Source of the DNA: Pieris napi
Lineage: Eukaryota > Arthropoda > Insecta > Lepidoptera > Pieridae
Length of the DNA: 64,000 nucleotides
Reading direction: 5' to 3'
Assembly (NCBI RefSeq): GCF_905475465.1
Contig: NC_062248.1
Location: 11,284,001 to 11,348,000, forward strand
The notes under the pieces were generated by a model. The model searched no databases, was not told the DNA's origin, and saw nothing but the letters and a program-made list of their open reading frames with translations. The position numbers and the translations under genes are program-made. Positions 33,236-45,002 of this stretch are shown here, in pieces (positions within the stretch are counted from its first letter, which is position 1; each line of letters starts with the position of its first letter).

Positions 33236-33892
33236 TTCTCATTACTAATAATTACGAAACACATTGTTGTCAGACATCGAAGATTGAAAGATAATAATAA
33301 TCCCTTAGATGGTACATGTTTCTTGCTCACCTGGAAGTTGGTTGTGGAGATCTTCAGGTACCGAATGGGTCGGTTTTCGAAGCTTTGTCCCGCTGTTACT
33401 AAAGTGACGAGTGTTGGAAATCTCACTGTCAACGCCTGGAGGTACGCTTCCACCTATAAAATTTAGTTTTAGAAGAAATTCAGTTTTAGTAGAAGCTAAT
33501 ATTATCATAAATCATCAACTACCTCACCAAGTACTAGTAGTAGTATTTGCGAACCAGTTCGACTTGCTTGCAAGCCTTCTGGCAGTATGAGTGTCCATAA
33601 GCGACGATGTACACCTTTATAAATAAGGAAAAATTACAGGCACATCACAAATACAAGATATTTAAAAAAATATATAAAAGTTTTTGTTTTGTTTCAGTCC
33701 ATAAATATATCAATGATAAGATTTTTTATACATAATTTTTACTGGGCGTGAATAACGAATTTCTTCTATTCCAATTTTGACCTTACCTCTTCCAAAGTAT
33801 GAATCTTATCAAAGGTCAAACTCCCACTGGCAGGTGCAGACCTGCTGTTCACAGCGGCTTTGCTAAGCTTTTCGTGTTCAGCTTCCAAGTAC

Positions 33893-36713
33893 CTTAAAAG
33901 TCATAATAAAGTGTAGTACTGAAAATGTTTTTTTTATTCTCACAAGTCCCTGTTAATAAGTGAACCATTTTTCCTATGTCATATTTGTCACTATTATAAA
34001 ATAAAAATACCTACAACCGACTAGAACTTTTTAATTAAAAAGCCGACATTAAGTGTCCATGGGCGGCGTTACATCAGACGAGCCTTATAGCTCACTTCAA
34101 CGCACACATAGAACTCAATCTATTAAAAAAAAAAACCTAAAAGTAACATAATCCCGACGCTTCGGCACGAGTTTTAGTAATTGCGTGTAATATTTCAGTA
34201 ATAATCGTGAAAGCTGTGAATCTGATTACCAAACCCTCCTATGAGATGACGCATCGATCATCTAGATCTGTCCCTAGACGAATGAGCGCTCCTTAAAATA
34301 ATATACAAAAAACGACGTCGAATTAACGTCCTTATCAGCTTTTAAAAGTCGGTTAAAACATAGGCTATCTATTTGCAAATTTCGATTTCAGCACTTTTCA
34401 CCAATATAGTACGAAATTTGTCCAACAAACGATACTTGCAAAAAATAATGAAAACAAACCAAATCTGTATGAATCACAAGGTCGAACAGAGATCAATTGA
34501 ACGCTTCACTTCTTTGTACAAATTAAACGAACCTTTCGCTTAATTCACTTAAGACAGAGCAGTCTTGAATTTAAACTGTCCACAGATTATTACAATCCGT
34601 TGGCGAAACTAAAACTCCAATTTCAAAATCCTATATCTCAAGTCATATGATATAAATAAAATTTATCAACGCTTACTTGGAAAAACAAGCATGGTCTCCA
34701 GTATGGCACTAACAATTTTTGAAGTGAAACTTCTTTAGGCGCATGAGGGTAAAATTTTTACGGAACGTCACGAAGATGGGCAGCGTTTTTGTCGAAGAAA
34801 AGGGAGAGAGCTATTGAGACCGATTGAGAGAGAGTAAGAAGGGTAAATTAAATTATAGTAATTCTATTTTTAAAATTAAAATTTCGTAAAGATTTTATGA
34901 AATATTAGTATTTTATATTTTATGCAAAATAATTTTTTGAAATCTCAAATGACGAATTGTAATTTAAAATGCCACGTGTTTTTATTATCCAAGAAATAAA
35001 TTTTAGAATAGTTATCTCTGCGGAACTGTAAGTAAGAGGGGTGGAATGGATCAATTTCAGGGGAAAATTTATTAGCTAACGGACACATTCCAGGAATGGC
35101 AAAACCTAGGCCGGTGATGCGGAAGAGAAAGACAAAAGGTTTAATAGGATGAAAAGATATACACTTATACATAAGCTAAAGTATGATTGATATATTTATT
35201 TTTACAAAAAATCAAATCATGTTGTTGAATATTCCTACTGTTGTTATTAATCTGTGTGTTGATGTAAACTGAAGTATCATGAATAAAGTGAATTTCGTAA
35301 CGAATTCAGGAGATAAAATGTACCCTGCTTCTTTACTTTTACTTTCATGTCGCTTTTATTGACACTAGTTTTTGATATATAATGGCAATCATAAACGACA
35401 AAAAATTAAAAAAAAAACACTTTATTAATGTCTGTTGTCCGATATCGGTCTTAGGTAAAATTTAGAGCGAAGTCTTAGAGAGATCTATGACTCCCGTCAA
35501 AATCCAATAATATTTTGACATACGTGTCAAATTCTTAGTGCAAAGACTCTGAACTGTTATAATAATGAAGCCCTTTTGTTTCCATTTCCAAACTAAGAAA
35601 ATACGTTTAAATTTATTGATATATCTTTTTGAAGTGGAACTTCTTTAGAATCGTTGTGATTTCAAACCGGATGCAACGGAAAAAGCGACAGTAAAAAGAG
35701 ACAGACGCATAAATTCGTAGGATTTAGCGTGGGTAAGAATGAGATGGGAAGAATTGTGCAGTGTATAAACTTTAAATTGGCGTGTATTTGATCATTTTCT
35801 GAATTAAAAAAACATAGATGTGCAAAAAATTAAATAAGTAATAATCATCGAATTTCAAACTTCCATTATTTTAGTTTTTATCAAATTAAAGATTGATATT
35901 GATATTAAACTTATAAATGAAAATTTAACATAGTCCTACATTTAGTTAGTGAAAAAATTATAATTTACATATTATTCATTATAAAAACTTTGTTTTTGAT
36001 GGTTCTACCACGTGTGAATTGCACACATGAGTTTTTTTTATTCTTGTTCCTCCAGCTATTTCCAAATATCTTTAACCATGGTTTTCTTTCTCCTTTCGCT
36101 TCCTGCTAACGATTCTTCTACCCACCTTTATTAAGGGCGCCCTCTTCTCCTTCTTCCCCTTGGTCCTACCCATATAGTTGTCTTCCACCTTTTATCTGTG
36201 CATCTTTCTATAAGCCCATTGGCACTTCTGTTTAAGGGCATAATGTTAACATTGGTTTTACATCTTACTTTTCACTTTTTACGTTTGTAGTTTTCTTATT
36301 TTTAGTACGCTTCTTTCCATTGCTTCTTTCCATTGCTTATTTTTGTGTTGTATGTTCCCCTTATACATTATGTAAATTTTCTAAAATTTATGTGTTAGTT
36401 TACATACTGTGTTTCGTTAACAACTTACTATTCGTTTTAGGTAATCCATTATTCGTTAATGATTTAAGTTTCTTAAGTAAACAATTAAATTTTTAAAAAT
36501 TAATAACTATGTATGTTACATAGGAATTTTTGAAAGACTCAGGTACAAAAATGGTTTAGAACTAGTATAGACCCTACCTATAACTACTTCTCATGGTAAT
36601 TATTTCTTGAAAATACTAACCAATGGAACAAACCATGTCAACCTAACGGCCTAACAAAGTGCGTGAACTTTTATTTTACCCATTTAATTGAAATATGGGA
36701 TGAGTATACTTAC
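33893..36713. other. Intron 2 of paralog 4 with two GAAGTG-type insertions
   Basis: Compared with paralog 3 it has extra blocks at 34721-about 34995 (GAAGTGAAACTTC start, truncated) and 35631-about 36038 (GAAGTGGAACTTC start). Shared blocks flank both. No exon signals seen. Confidence 0.5.
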
Positions 36714-37321
36714 GGCTTAACATCTTCCACTTCTATAGAATACTCAAGCCATGAAACAGCAGTGTGGCTTCGACTAACGGGCGTAGTTGCTTCGGGACCA
36801 GCACTATAGCTTCATTGCCCGGCGCTGCTCGCTGCCAGAAGTCCAAACTGTTTGCAACCTCCAAATTGTGCAGTATCAGCGCTTGTTTTTCCGTCTTCAC
36901 GGATATGCGATACACAGCATGTCTGTAATGAAGAAGTATGACTGTTAAACTTCTAATAATTGTATCAAAATATAAATTAGCTGTGCTGGAGGCAAATGCT
37001 AATACCCTGGACTGCGAAGTGCACCAATACATCGAACCTGACCCAACGCCGTATACTGATTCTCCTGTCTACCATATGCCGACAGTGATATAAGATTTCG
37101 GCCATACAATGCGCAGAGGCGATGAGAACTTGGAGAAAGTGATCGTGGTTGGTAACAAAGAAGCAAAAGATCACGTGATCGTCCTCAAAACTATACACTT
37201 TTATAAGAGAGGTGCTGTATATATAACATAATTCAAAATAAATTTGAACAACGGAAATGTTCTAATAAGCAGCGTTTAGAGCGTGACAAAGATTTTTTTT
37301 TCTAGCTTAATTGGAGAACTG

Positions 37322-37468
37322 CCTTGCGATTCTGTAACTCACTTCACAGCGGCGGTCGCGCTCAAATCAGTCGTAAAGCAGTCATTTTAAGATTTGGCAT
37401 TCTGATTCAATAAACTACAAGCTACCTCCTAATCATGTGTTCAAAAAGTGAGTTCCAGAATCGCAAGG
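37322..37468. mobile_element. CWG MITE, partly degraded, in intron 1 of paralog 4
   Basis: Left end CCTTGCGATTCTGTAACTC after CTG; the right arm ends CGCAAGG with no matching flank. Paralog 3 lacks it at the matching site (about 23595, ggagaacgtaaat). Confidence 0.65.
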
Positions 37469-37935
37469 ATGTAGAACCGCCATACTGGTACAAATGACTA
37501 AATATTTTGTACCAGTTCTGGGTTCACCGGTACTATTTACCAGGCGCCAACATAAATCTTTAATTAGCACTTAGTACACTAAACTTACCCTTCATACAAC
37601 TCATATTTAGCAAGAACAACACCCAAAACAATTAAGCAGATAGCGTAACGCAACATTTTCGTTTTCTGTTTGTTATTATAGTAACTTGAATTTATATATT
37701 TGTAAAATATTTGATTATCTTAATCGGTTACAATTAATAGATAAAAAAACGTGATTCATATAGTAATGACTTTGCAAAATAGCGTTTATCTCGAATAATT
37801 TTGGATTAAATATTTGGGGTACATATGATTAGTTAATCCAGAATTTAATTATTTGTAATGAGTAATTTTCCTCTATCGAGTTAACTTTGTGCATGCATGC
37901 GATTAATTCATTTGCTTAAAAAATTTGTTTATTAT

Positions 37936-38051
37936 GGAACATAAGATCACTTATTCCACGTCATTAAATTTGAATAGGTAAACATCCCTACTCATCGGCA
38001 AAGAAGACAGAGGGTGTCGAGAGAAAAAGCCGGAGTAAAAAACTCTCATAG
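37936..38051 (-). repeat. LINE 3'-end fragment, antisense, upstream of paralog 4
   Basis: Reverse match to the last 130 bp of the LINE at 26.3-28.3 kb (gccgatgagtagggatg, cgtggaataagtga). Paralog 3 lacks it at about 24793. It is a 5'-truncated insertion. Confidence 0.75.
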
Positions 38052-38111
38052 CCCAATACAGCTTGAGATAAAACATTGCTAGCCACGGGGTCGCCGTAAA
38101 TCCAAAAAAAA

Positions 38112-38950
38112 AAACGCTGAAAGATTGACTACATAAAATAAAACAGAAATTGTTATCACTGTCTGTGTCTCTCTTTTTGGGTAATCCTTTTGAGCCAGAG
38201 AGTAGCAACGGTCAGACCTTCGTAATTTAATAAAAGCTGTAACAGGTGAGTTGTACCATTATTGTACTGCCTTAATACGTACAAACAATATACAAGAAAA
38301 CCGATAATTACTTAATAAAAATAAGGATTTTTGTGCAGCAATGGATTTACAAGGCCGAAACTTACAGGTTGCAAAACATATTTTGTTTTTTTTTGAGCCT
38401 ACTCGACGCCCGTAAAGGGTAGGCATCACCCATCGACACCCATTTTAGTTGGCGTTGCCGGACTTTAAATGTGGTTATAGAATCTTTCTTCCTGTTAAAA
38501 CTTTGATTGTTTTTACACAGAAACATTTATATACCTACATATATTTAATCTCTTTGCATCGAATATAAACAGTTATACATCATTAAAAAAATAATAATAA
38601 TGACAACAATAATGATAAATAGAAGTAATTTAACAAATAACACACAAATATAAAATTTATTATCTGTGTGTTAACACCCCAAGCGTCTTATACATATATG
38701 TAAAGTGACTTTAAATGTGGTTATAGAATCTTTCTTCCCGTTTAAACTTTGAATGTTTTTACACAGAAACATTTATATACCCATACTTGATCTCTTTGCA
38801 CCGACTATTAACAGTTATACAACATTAACAAACAGTTAAAAAAATACAAAGTGACAACAGCAATGTATGTAGATAGAAGTAATTTAACAAACCACACACA
38901 AATCTATAATTGTCTCTTTGTAAACTCCAAACGTTTCTTAAATATGTAAA
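38112..38950. repeat. Upstream repeat region of paralog 4, two diverged tandem units
   Basis: 38460-38705 and 38706-38950 are diverged direct repeats (gactttaaatgtggttatag, acacagaaacatttatatac). The first matches upstream of paralog 3. It is A+T-rich, with no reading frame. Confidence 0.6.
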
Positions 38951-39293
38951 CAAGTTGTATAGGTTCGCCTACTTGTTACGCCATTAAAATATCCTAAAAG
39001 TTACGAGATAAAATTTATTATACCGTCTAAGTAGGCGCATTTTAAATGTATGTTTGTGTTGCACTCAACACAGGCCCTCCTCCATTGTTGACCCCTGCAT
39101 AACGATGCTCTCAGCTTACAAGCCGACTTTTATATTACACCGCACACTAATGAGGATACTATCTGAAATAGACTGTTTTGTGTATGGTCCTCAGGTGGAG
39201 ATTTTTTAAAAATACAGGTTTTTGTGGTCTATGTGGTTTTCAAAAACATTATTATTAGATACTAGCTGGCCTGGTGAACATCGTACCGCCTTA

Positions 39294-40041
39294 CGGCCTG
39301 GCCACGGGGATCGGCGGTGCGAACGGCGATGCGGGAGGCGAGGCGACCATTCGCGCGGGGCCGTTTGCAGGCCACGGACCAGTCACGTTTGCCGCCGCGA
39401 CCAGTAAGGAAGTTCGACAGCGAAATGTCTTTATCGAAATCATCTCGATATTGCTTGGAAAGTAATAGCTTTTGGTGCAAGACCTAATATTTGGAGAAAT
39501 TGTCGAGAATTCCACAAGAAGTATGAGAAATTCAGAATATATCCAGAATTATTTTTTTGAGTATACCAGAATGAGTATTGAAACCTTCAATTATATTCTT
39601 ATGAATATTCAACCAGAATTGGAGAAAAAAGTTAATGCAAATAGAATTTTAAGTGCCGCTGAAAAATTGTTTTTGAGATTAAGGTATATTAAATTAATGC
39701 TGTGGATGGCCAGACTTCCAAATAGCTGGTCTAGCCAGTATTTCAGTAACAAAAAACTCTGTATTCATTTTTCGCCGCGACCACGACTAAACTTATTTAT
39801 TCCCTTCTCTATTCGCCGCGACTGCCGCTCGACTCCGTGGCTTGCACCGTACTGATTCATGCATTTGTTTCGCTCGCCCGTCGCGACGTCAGTCGCCCGC
39901 GCGATTCGCTCGGTACATTTCGCCGGTCGCACTGCGCGTGGCTTGATTAGTACATTGCTATGAGTTTATTTCAGTCGCTAGACGCATCGCGGTTCGCACC
40001 GCGCGAATATTCGCGTCGGCGAATGTCCCGTGGCCAGGCTG
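39294..40041. mobile_element. PIF/Harbinger-type element flanked by TTA
   Basis: Terminal inverted repeats C(G/A)GCCTGGCCACGGG, flanked by TTA on both sides (39291-39293 and 40042-40044), the usual 3-bp target of PIF/Harbinger. The ends are strikingly G+C-rich against the local A+T background. The uninterrupted Helitron at 18.7 kb shows the empty site (gtaccgcc TAA cag in element orientation). 748 bp, internally deleted. Confidence 0.85.
39472..39855 (+). pseudogene. Harbinger transposase N-terminal remnant
   Basis: The open frame contains YTRMSIETFNYIL followed by EKLFLRLRYIKL, resembling the N-terminal part of PIF/Harbinger nucleases (the family pattern is FRMS-ETF, then LRYLA). The DDE catalytic part is missing, and the last 25 codons run into the TIR-proximal region. 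Not functional. Confidence 0.55.
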
Positions 40042-40061
40042 TTACAGTCCATTCTTTATTG

Positions 40062-40524
40062 ACGTGATAACGTCTTTAAAATCGTTTTAGTCGGGTGACA
40101 TGTTCAGAAACTTGTGTCACACCAAAACCTCACGAGCGCGATCGCTTAGTCGGGTGACATGTTCAGAAACTTGTGTCACACCAAAACCTCACGAGCGCGA
40201 TCGCTTAGTCGGGTGACATGTTCAGAAACTTGTGTCACACCAAAACCTCACGAGCGCGATCGCAGGTATAACGAGAGAGAGACGGACCGATCTCCCATCT
40301 CTCTCACTCTAGCGGCATACAAACGAATGGAGATTTGTATGAATGTATGTATGAAGAAAAATGTATATCATAGTCGAATAAGTAAACTTGTCATTTTACA
40401 CCCGAAATTTATCATCAAAAGTGTGAATAAAACGATAGATGTAATTTAAAATTTGAAAAAATTGTTATCTTCATTAATTTCTTACTTCCCAAAAACTTAT
40501 ATCACCAATAAGACGTTATCACGT
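40062..40524. mobile_element. Nested TIR element with 59-bp internal repeats
   Basis: ACGTGATAACGTCTT at 40062-40076 is inverted at 40510-40524. Inside are three 59-bp direct repeats. The Helitron resumes only at about 40570, so about 45 bp beyond the right repeat also belong to the insertion or to a later event. Superfamily unknown. Confidence 0.5.
40091..40265 (+). repeat. Three 59-bp tandem repeats
   Basis: Units start at 40091, 40150 and 40209 (tcgggtgacatgttcagaaa) and are practically identical. Each ends in the palindrome GCGATCGC. A 96-codon frame across them arises from the repeat. Confidence 0.9.
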
Positions 40525-40964
40525 AAACATCTCGATCGTAAACCTACTTTACAAACAACCAATATATATATTTTTTTTTAAATACTTATTCTGCTATTCG
40601 GGACACCGGTCTAGCTAGTAAGATAGAAAAAGAAAGTTGATAAGACAACAAAAGCATTATGTCAAAAATAAAAATTTACCTTCCCGGAAGCCCTCCACTA
40701 ACACTTGAACTCTATGATATGGTATTAAAGTTCAAATTGACTTTTAAGTATTATTACGAATATTTTGTATGGGAATATAGAAAAGTTGTTTTTAGAGTTT
40801 TTCACTAATTTTTTTTAATTTTTCTCTCCGTAAGAACCATCCTCGTACTTCAAGGAATATTATTTAAAAAAATCAGACAAATCGGTCAAGCCGTTTTCAT
40901 GTTATGTCGTGACAACGAAAAACGGGTTTCATTTTTATATATATAGATTAGGGTACACACAGTC

Positions 40965-41470
40965 TTTTTAACTCTTGTTCATATTAATACAAATCTAAAA
41001 CTTTAGATTTCCGAGACTTGGAGGGAAAAAGCAAGATATGTTAGGAATTTCATGAATTTAATTGTCACTAAAATATTAAGTGTCGAAAATGATTACAAAT
41101 AATACTTAAATTTAGTTTATTTAATGTATTTCTTCGATAATATAAACAAGTGGCATTTTAATTTACAATTCGTCATTTGAGAGTTCAATAAATTATTTTG
41201 CATAAAATAATTAATAGTAATATTTCATAAATTTTCGTTACGAAATTTTAATTTTAAAAATATAATTTCTATAAGGAAATTCACCCTTTCTCACTCTCTC
41301 TCAATCGGTCTTAATCGCTCTCTCCCTTTTCTTCGACACAAACTCTGCACATCTTCGTGTCTTCTTTTTAAAAATTGGCGGCGTACAGTTGCATATGAGG
41401 CAAAGAGAGCCGGAAAGACTTTGCAGAGAGGTGAAATACGAGGCTCAAGATCAAACACGATAGCGATCAA
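40965..41470. repeat. GAAGTG MITE fragment joined to a LINE ORF2 C-terminal piece
   Basis: 40965-41345 matches the inner part of the MITE and continues past the point where the 30.3-kb copy is cut. 41375-41470 (gatgaggcaaagagagccgg-like) matches the LINE coding end at 51640-51850. Confidence 0.6.
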
Positions 41471-41836
41471 ATCTTAATCAATTACGATAAACAAATAAAA
41501 AAAAAGATAAACAAAAAGTTAACAATCCTTACTAATCTTTATTAGTCATCACATTCGAAATATCATTTCAAATGTTTAAAAATGACGCCAACATCTTCTT
41601 TTTTATTGATAAAAATACACACAAAAACAAAACAACCACAAAATACATTTTTTAATGTGACAGGCACTTAAATGCAAACATGCCATACACGTAGAGATCA
41701 TACAAATATTAATATTAATTAAAAACTAATAAAAAATTAAATTACAAAAAACTAAACAAAAATCGTTTTTTTGTGTGAGGGAAGCAACTATGGACATCCA
41801 GACCTAGCTCGTTTATAAGAATGCTTATAGTATTAA

Positions 41837-42479
41837 CAGACGATCGAACTTGGTACGGGCCGGATAACGGATTGGTATGGCGTACCAAATCCGCTACTCA
41901 CAACACACGGCCGGATCTCGCATTCCCCGCGTGGCGTGTACACAGTTCAGACGTCATGCCTCCGACGTTATCCAAGCGCGCTAAAATTGCGATTGTTGTT
42001 GCGGCAACAGTAATGCCGCCACAAATATCACGAAAAAAAAGAAAGGAGTGGGCAAAAACATATTTAAAAAACCGTGATGAATTTAGTCACATGAAGTTAA
42101 TCAAATCGCTTGATTACGAGCATCTCTGTTGCAATACAAATCATGTGATGTATCCCACAAGCACGGAAAGTCTTTATACAATGCCAAAACATCGACAAGG
42201 ACTTCGCGTTCTGTTAAAATCTCCGCCATAGTGCGAACATGCGTTGACGTACGTGCTACCTCCCGAATGTTTCAAACGTGACTGCCGTGCGTTTGTCCGG
42301 TCCGAGCGTACAGACTCACGGATTTGGTACGGAGCGGACCAAATTCGATGTGCAAACCATCGGACCGAGCGAACACGAAATAATAATAATAATGTTCGGC
42401 AGACAACTCTCCAGACGAACAGATATGGTATGGAGCGTACGGAATCCGCTGTCGGGCCCGTACCAAGTTCGATCGTCTG
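41837..42479. mobile_element. TIR DNA transposon flanked by TTAA
   Basis: Inverted ends of at least 27 bp starting CAGACGATCGAACTTGGTAC; the inversion extends outward through TATTAA. Both sides carry TTAA (41833-41836 and 42480-42483). The flank could be a 4-bp TTAA duplication, or a 3-bp TWA one as in Harbinger. The interior holds a Harbinger-like protein remnant and secondary inverted blocks (tggtacggagcgga). Confidence 0.7.
41957..42231 (+). pseudogene. Possible Harbinger transposase N-terminal remnant
   Basis: The frame starting MPPTLSKRAKIAIVV contains RKKRKEWAKTYLKNRDEF followed by SHMKLIKSL, like the N-terminal arginine-rich and tryptophan region of PIF/Harbinger transposases. It ends after about 90 codons without the nuclease domain. 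The open frame also extends upstream to 41821 through the TIR, which is probably not coding. Confidence 0.4.
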
Positions 42480-42483
42480 TTAA

Positions 42484-44731
42484 TACTTTTAATCTGGACA
42501 TCGGCGAGTTTTGACCAAAACGCGTTTTACGTAAAGGAGGGACAAATGGAATAATGGGATGCCTGGGGTATTGAGAGGGTACACGAAACTTAAATTTAGT
42601 AGGTACTAACTCAAAATCTCTTAAATAATTTTCACTTCATCAAAAATTCTATTTCCATCGTGTTGGACAAAACACTGCAATAATAGAATATTAAAGTAGG
42701 CGAGCCGTGGTAAACCTTATTACACTTTAAACTTATAAAAGTGGTGAAAAATAAAAAGGAAAGCCGGCATTATAACAGGATATTAAACCATTAGCGCGTT
42801 CAAGAGTTTCCGAAGAAAACAATTCCTTCTCACAAAGTTTCTATCACACCGAATTGTATGCACAATTTAAAATTATTAATTTTTCGACCAAAGTCGATTA
42901 TTTATATTTTACTACACACATACCCTATAACTATAAAGAACGTTTGTCCATCGTGTTGGACAAACACTGAAATGAAATTATACCACAAAGAACGATACAC
43001 AATCTAGGATAATACGTATAAGTCCTGAGTACATACCTTCCTTACCAAGAAAAAAGGCACACAATTATCAGTCGTTAGGATTTGGAGAAATTGTATTGTG
43101 AACAAATAGAGGTTAGACTGGTACTGATACCTTGCCTCACAATAGTTCACAAAAACGCACAAAACACTCACTATAAAAATATAAATTGAGGACGTAACTC
43201 TTAGCTAATATAATTAATAAAAAAGTATAAATCAAAATAATAACGCGTCTAACATAACCCGAGTAAATTTCAACAAAACAGTGACCAACCAAAAAATGTG
43301 ACGATCGGCCGATTAAAAATATTTTGGATGACCCTCATCAAATTTTATTAAATTAAAATTATGTATTTCGAATAGAAATGTTTGAAAAAAACAAAGGCAA
43401 AGTTTATTAAGACCTTCGCTATAAACGATATTTGATATTCTTTTATTTTGTGATAGTAAAATAAATAGGCTAGCATACAATTGACTATTAGTTAAAACAT
43501 CCCTTTCCTAGATACTCATTATCATCATCAGCATCTTTATTTGGTCCATTTCTGGACGTAGGCCTTCTACGTTATCCTCCAGTACGGCATGCACTGGCCT
43601 CTCTATATCCACTAGGAACATATAACCTCCTTGACGATGTCGTCAGTCCATCAAGTCGGTGGGCTGCGGCGTCTTTTGTTCTGTCGAGGTTTCCAAGAAG
43701 CTAGCGGCTCCATCGGTATTACCTACTAATTCAGAGGTTTGGCCTTGGGACTTGTTCATAGTTAACGCCAAAGATGGTTTTGAAAATTGAATGGGGTTGG
43801 CAGATCAGGGGGAAGAGATACCAGGCTGGTGATAATGGTCGCTACAGTAAAACATTCCTTTAATTCATAAATAATTATTTCATAATTAATAAGCAGCTGC
43901 TTTGCAGGTGCTCTGGTCTGTCTCTGATAGGTGGTAATTTTATTCGTTAAGTAATGATTTCAAACTGTGAACAATTAAATAATAACTAAACAAAACATAT
44001 CAAATAAAATAACTTCAAAATAAATCGACTGATTGACTAGATATTACTGACAATTCTAGCATTCTCTGACATATATTTATTTCAGTAATTTGAACGTGAA
44101 ATATGTATTTAATGACTGTAATTATCATATGTTATCACCATATCATTGCATTAAAAAAAATGTAATTAAATTGTATATTTTAGCTGGGAACCCTGACACA
44201 GGTATTTTTTACTTAAAAAGGTTCCCAAATCTTACACATTCTAATGAATTGTTGTTAAATGAATAAACAAATTTTTATTCTTATATTTTTTTAAATATGA
44301 TACAATGCGATACAACTCTTTTCAGTCGTCTCATAAAACATCGTAGACGGTCGTAGTATGTAACATTAATCCACACAATTTACACTCGGAATTCGTGTCG
44401 GTGTAAGAAAAGCCGTATTTTATTCTCAACTCGTTCGCTATTTCTTCAAACGACATATTCATATTTAAATTTATGACGAAACTTGGACTGGGCGAAGGAA
44501 TAACTCAGACTATTGTAATAGTTTGTTAACTCGAAACTTCAACGTTTTGTACTACGTTCTTTGTATAATAAAAGGAATTTACCGAAATGAAGTTTTAATT
44601 CATATTCGCCGTGTTGTAATCCGATAAGTGGCTTAAGTGTGCGAAATATATTTGCTTTGTAAAACGGAGATATTCCTACTCGAAGTTAATTCACAGCATT
44701 TATGAGTTTTGGCCCATGTAACTTTCAATAG
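42484..44731. other. Intergenic, no supported gene; one LINE-like fragment
   Basis: 43525-43690 (gtccatttctggacgtaggc, cgtcagtccatcaag) resembles the 3' part of a common insect non-LTR element. The remainder is A+T-rich without recognisable features. Confidence 0.4.
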
Positions 44732-45002
44732 TAATAGCGGTCTCGTGTAGGAAATAGCGGTCTCGTGTAAGAAATAGCGGTTTTGTGTAGGGAATAGCGG
44801 TCCGATGTAGAGAATAGCGTTCCCGTGTAGGGAATAGCGGTCCGATGTAGAGAATAGTGTTCCCGTGTAAGGAATAGCGGTCTCGTGGAGGGAATAGCGG
44901 TTTTGTGTAGGGAATAGCAGTCCGGTGTAGAGAATAGCGTTCCCGTGTAAGGAATAGCAGTCTCGTGTAGGGAATAGCGGTCTTGTGTAGGGAATAGCGG
45001 TA
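44732..45002. repeat. 20-bp minisatellite, about 14 units
   Basis: Units of consensus aatagcggtctcgtgtaggg recur exactly every 20 bp from 44733 to 44993. Variants alternate in a partly regular way (tccgatgtagag, ttcccgtgta). A 106-codon minus-strand frame across it is a repeat by-product. Confidence 0.95.

Larger units (their letters stand above)
31359..37656 (-). pseudogene. Carboxypeptidase paralog 4: recent duplicate of paralog 3 with a frameshift
   Basis: Same six-exon structure as paralog 3: 37656-37589, 36922-36714, 33892-33787, 33453-33331, 32832-32644 and 31940-31359. Exon 2 is 209 bp instead of 210. One T is missing near 36743 (tactcaag against tacttcaag), which shifts the frame and gives a stop at 36735-36733 after 85 codons, inside the propeptide. 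All later exons remain open and very similar to paralog 3, with intact splice sites, zinc ligands (HGSEW, DLHSYGS) and the Glu270 equivalent (YIYELP). Arg71 is Ser, which would weaken substrate binding even if the frame were restored. The loss looks recent; a base-calling or assembly error is the alternative. A LINE tail, CWG MITEs and GAAGTG-type insertions separate it from paralog 3. Confidence 0.9.
39262..40947 (-). mobile_element. Helitron with two nested DNA elements
   Basis: On the minus strand it starts TCTATATATATAAAAATG at 40947 after A and ends CCAGCTAG at 39262 before T. Compared with the 425-bp copy at 18315-18739, two extra segments are inserted: 39294-40041 (Harbinger-like) and about 40061-40570. 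Removing both restores the Helitron. Confidence 0.85.

Noticed and set aside
39294..39470. G+C-rich open frames in both directions near 39.3 kb
   Set aside because: They lie in the terminal region of the Harbinger-type element and are explained by its base composition.
40091..40265. Possible CRISPR-like array of three 59-bp units
   Set aside because: Direct repeats without spacers, inside a eukaryotic transposon; not a CRISPR.
42244..42514. Several overlapping short frames at the right end of the 41.8-kb element
   Set aside because: They are mirror images of the terminal inverted repeats and have no domain content.
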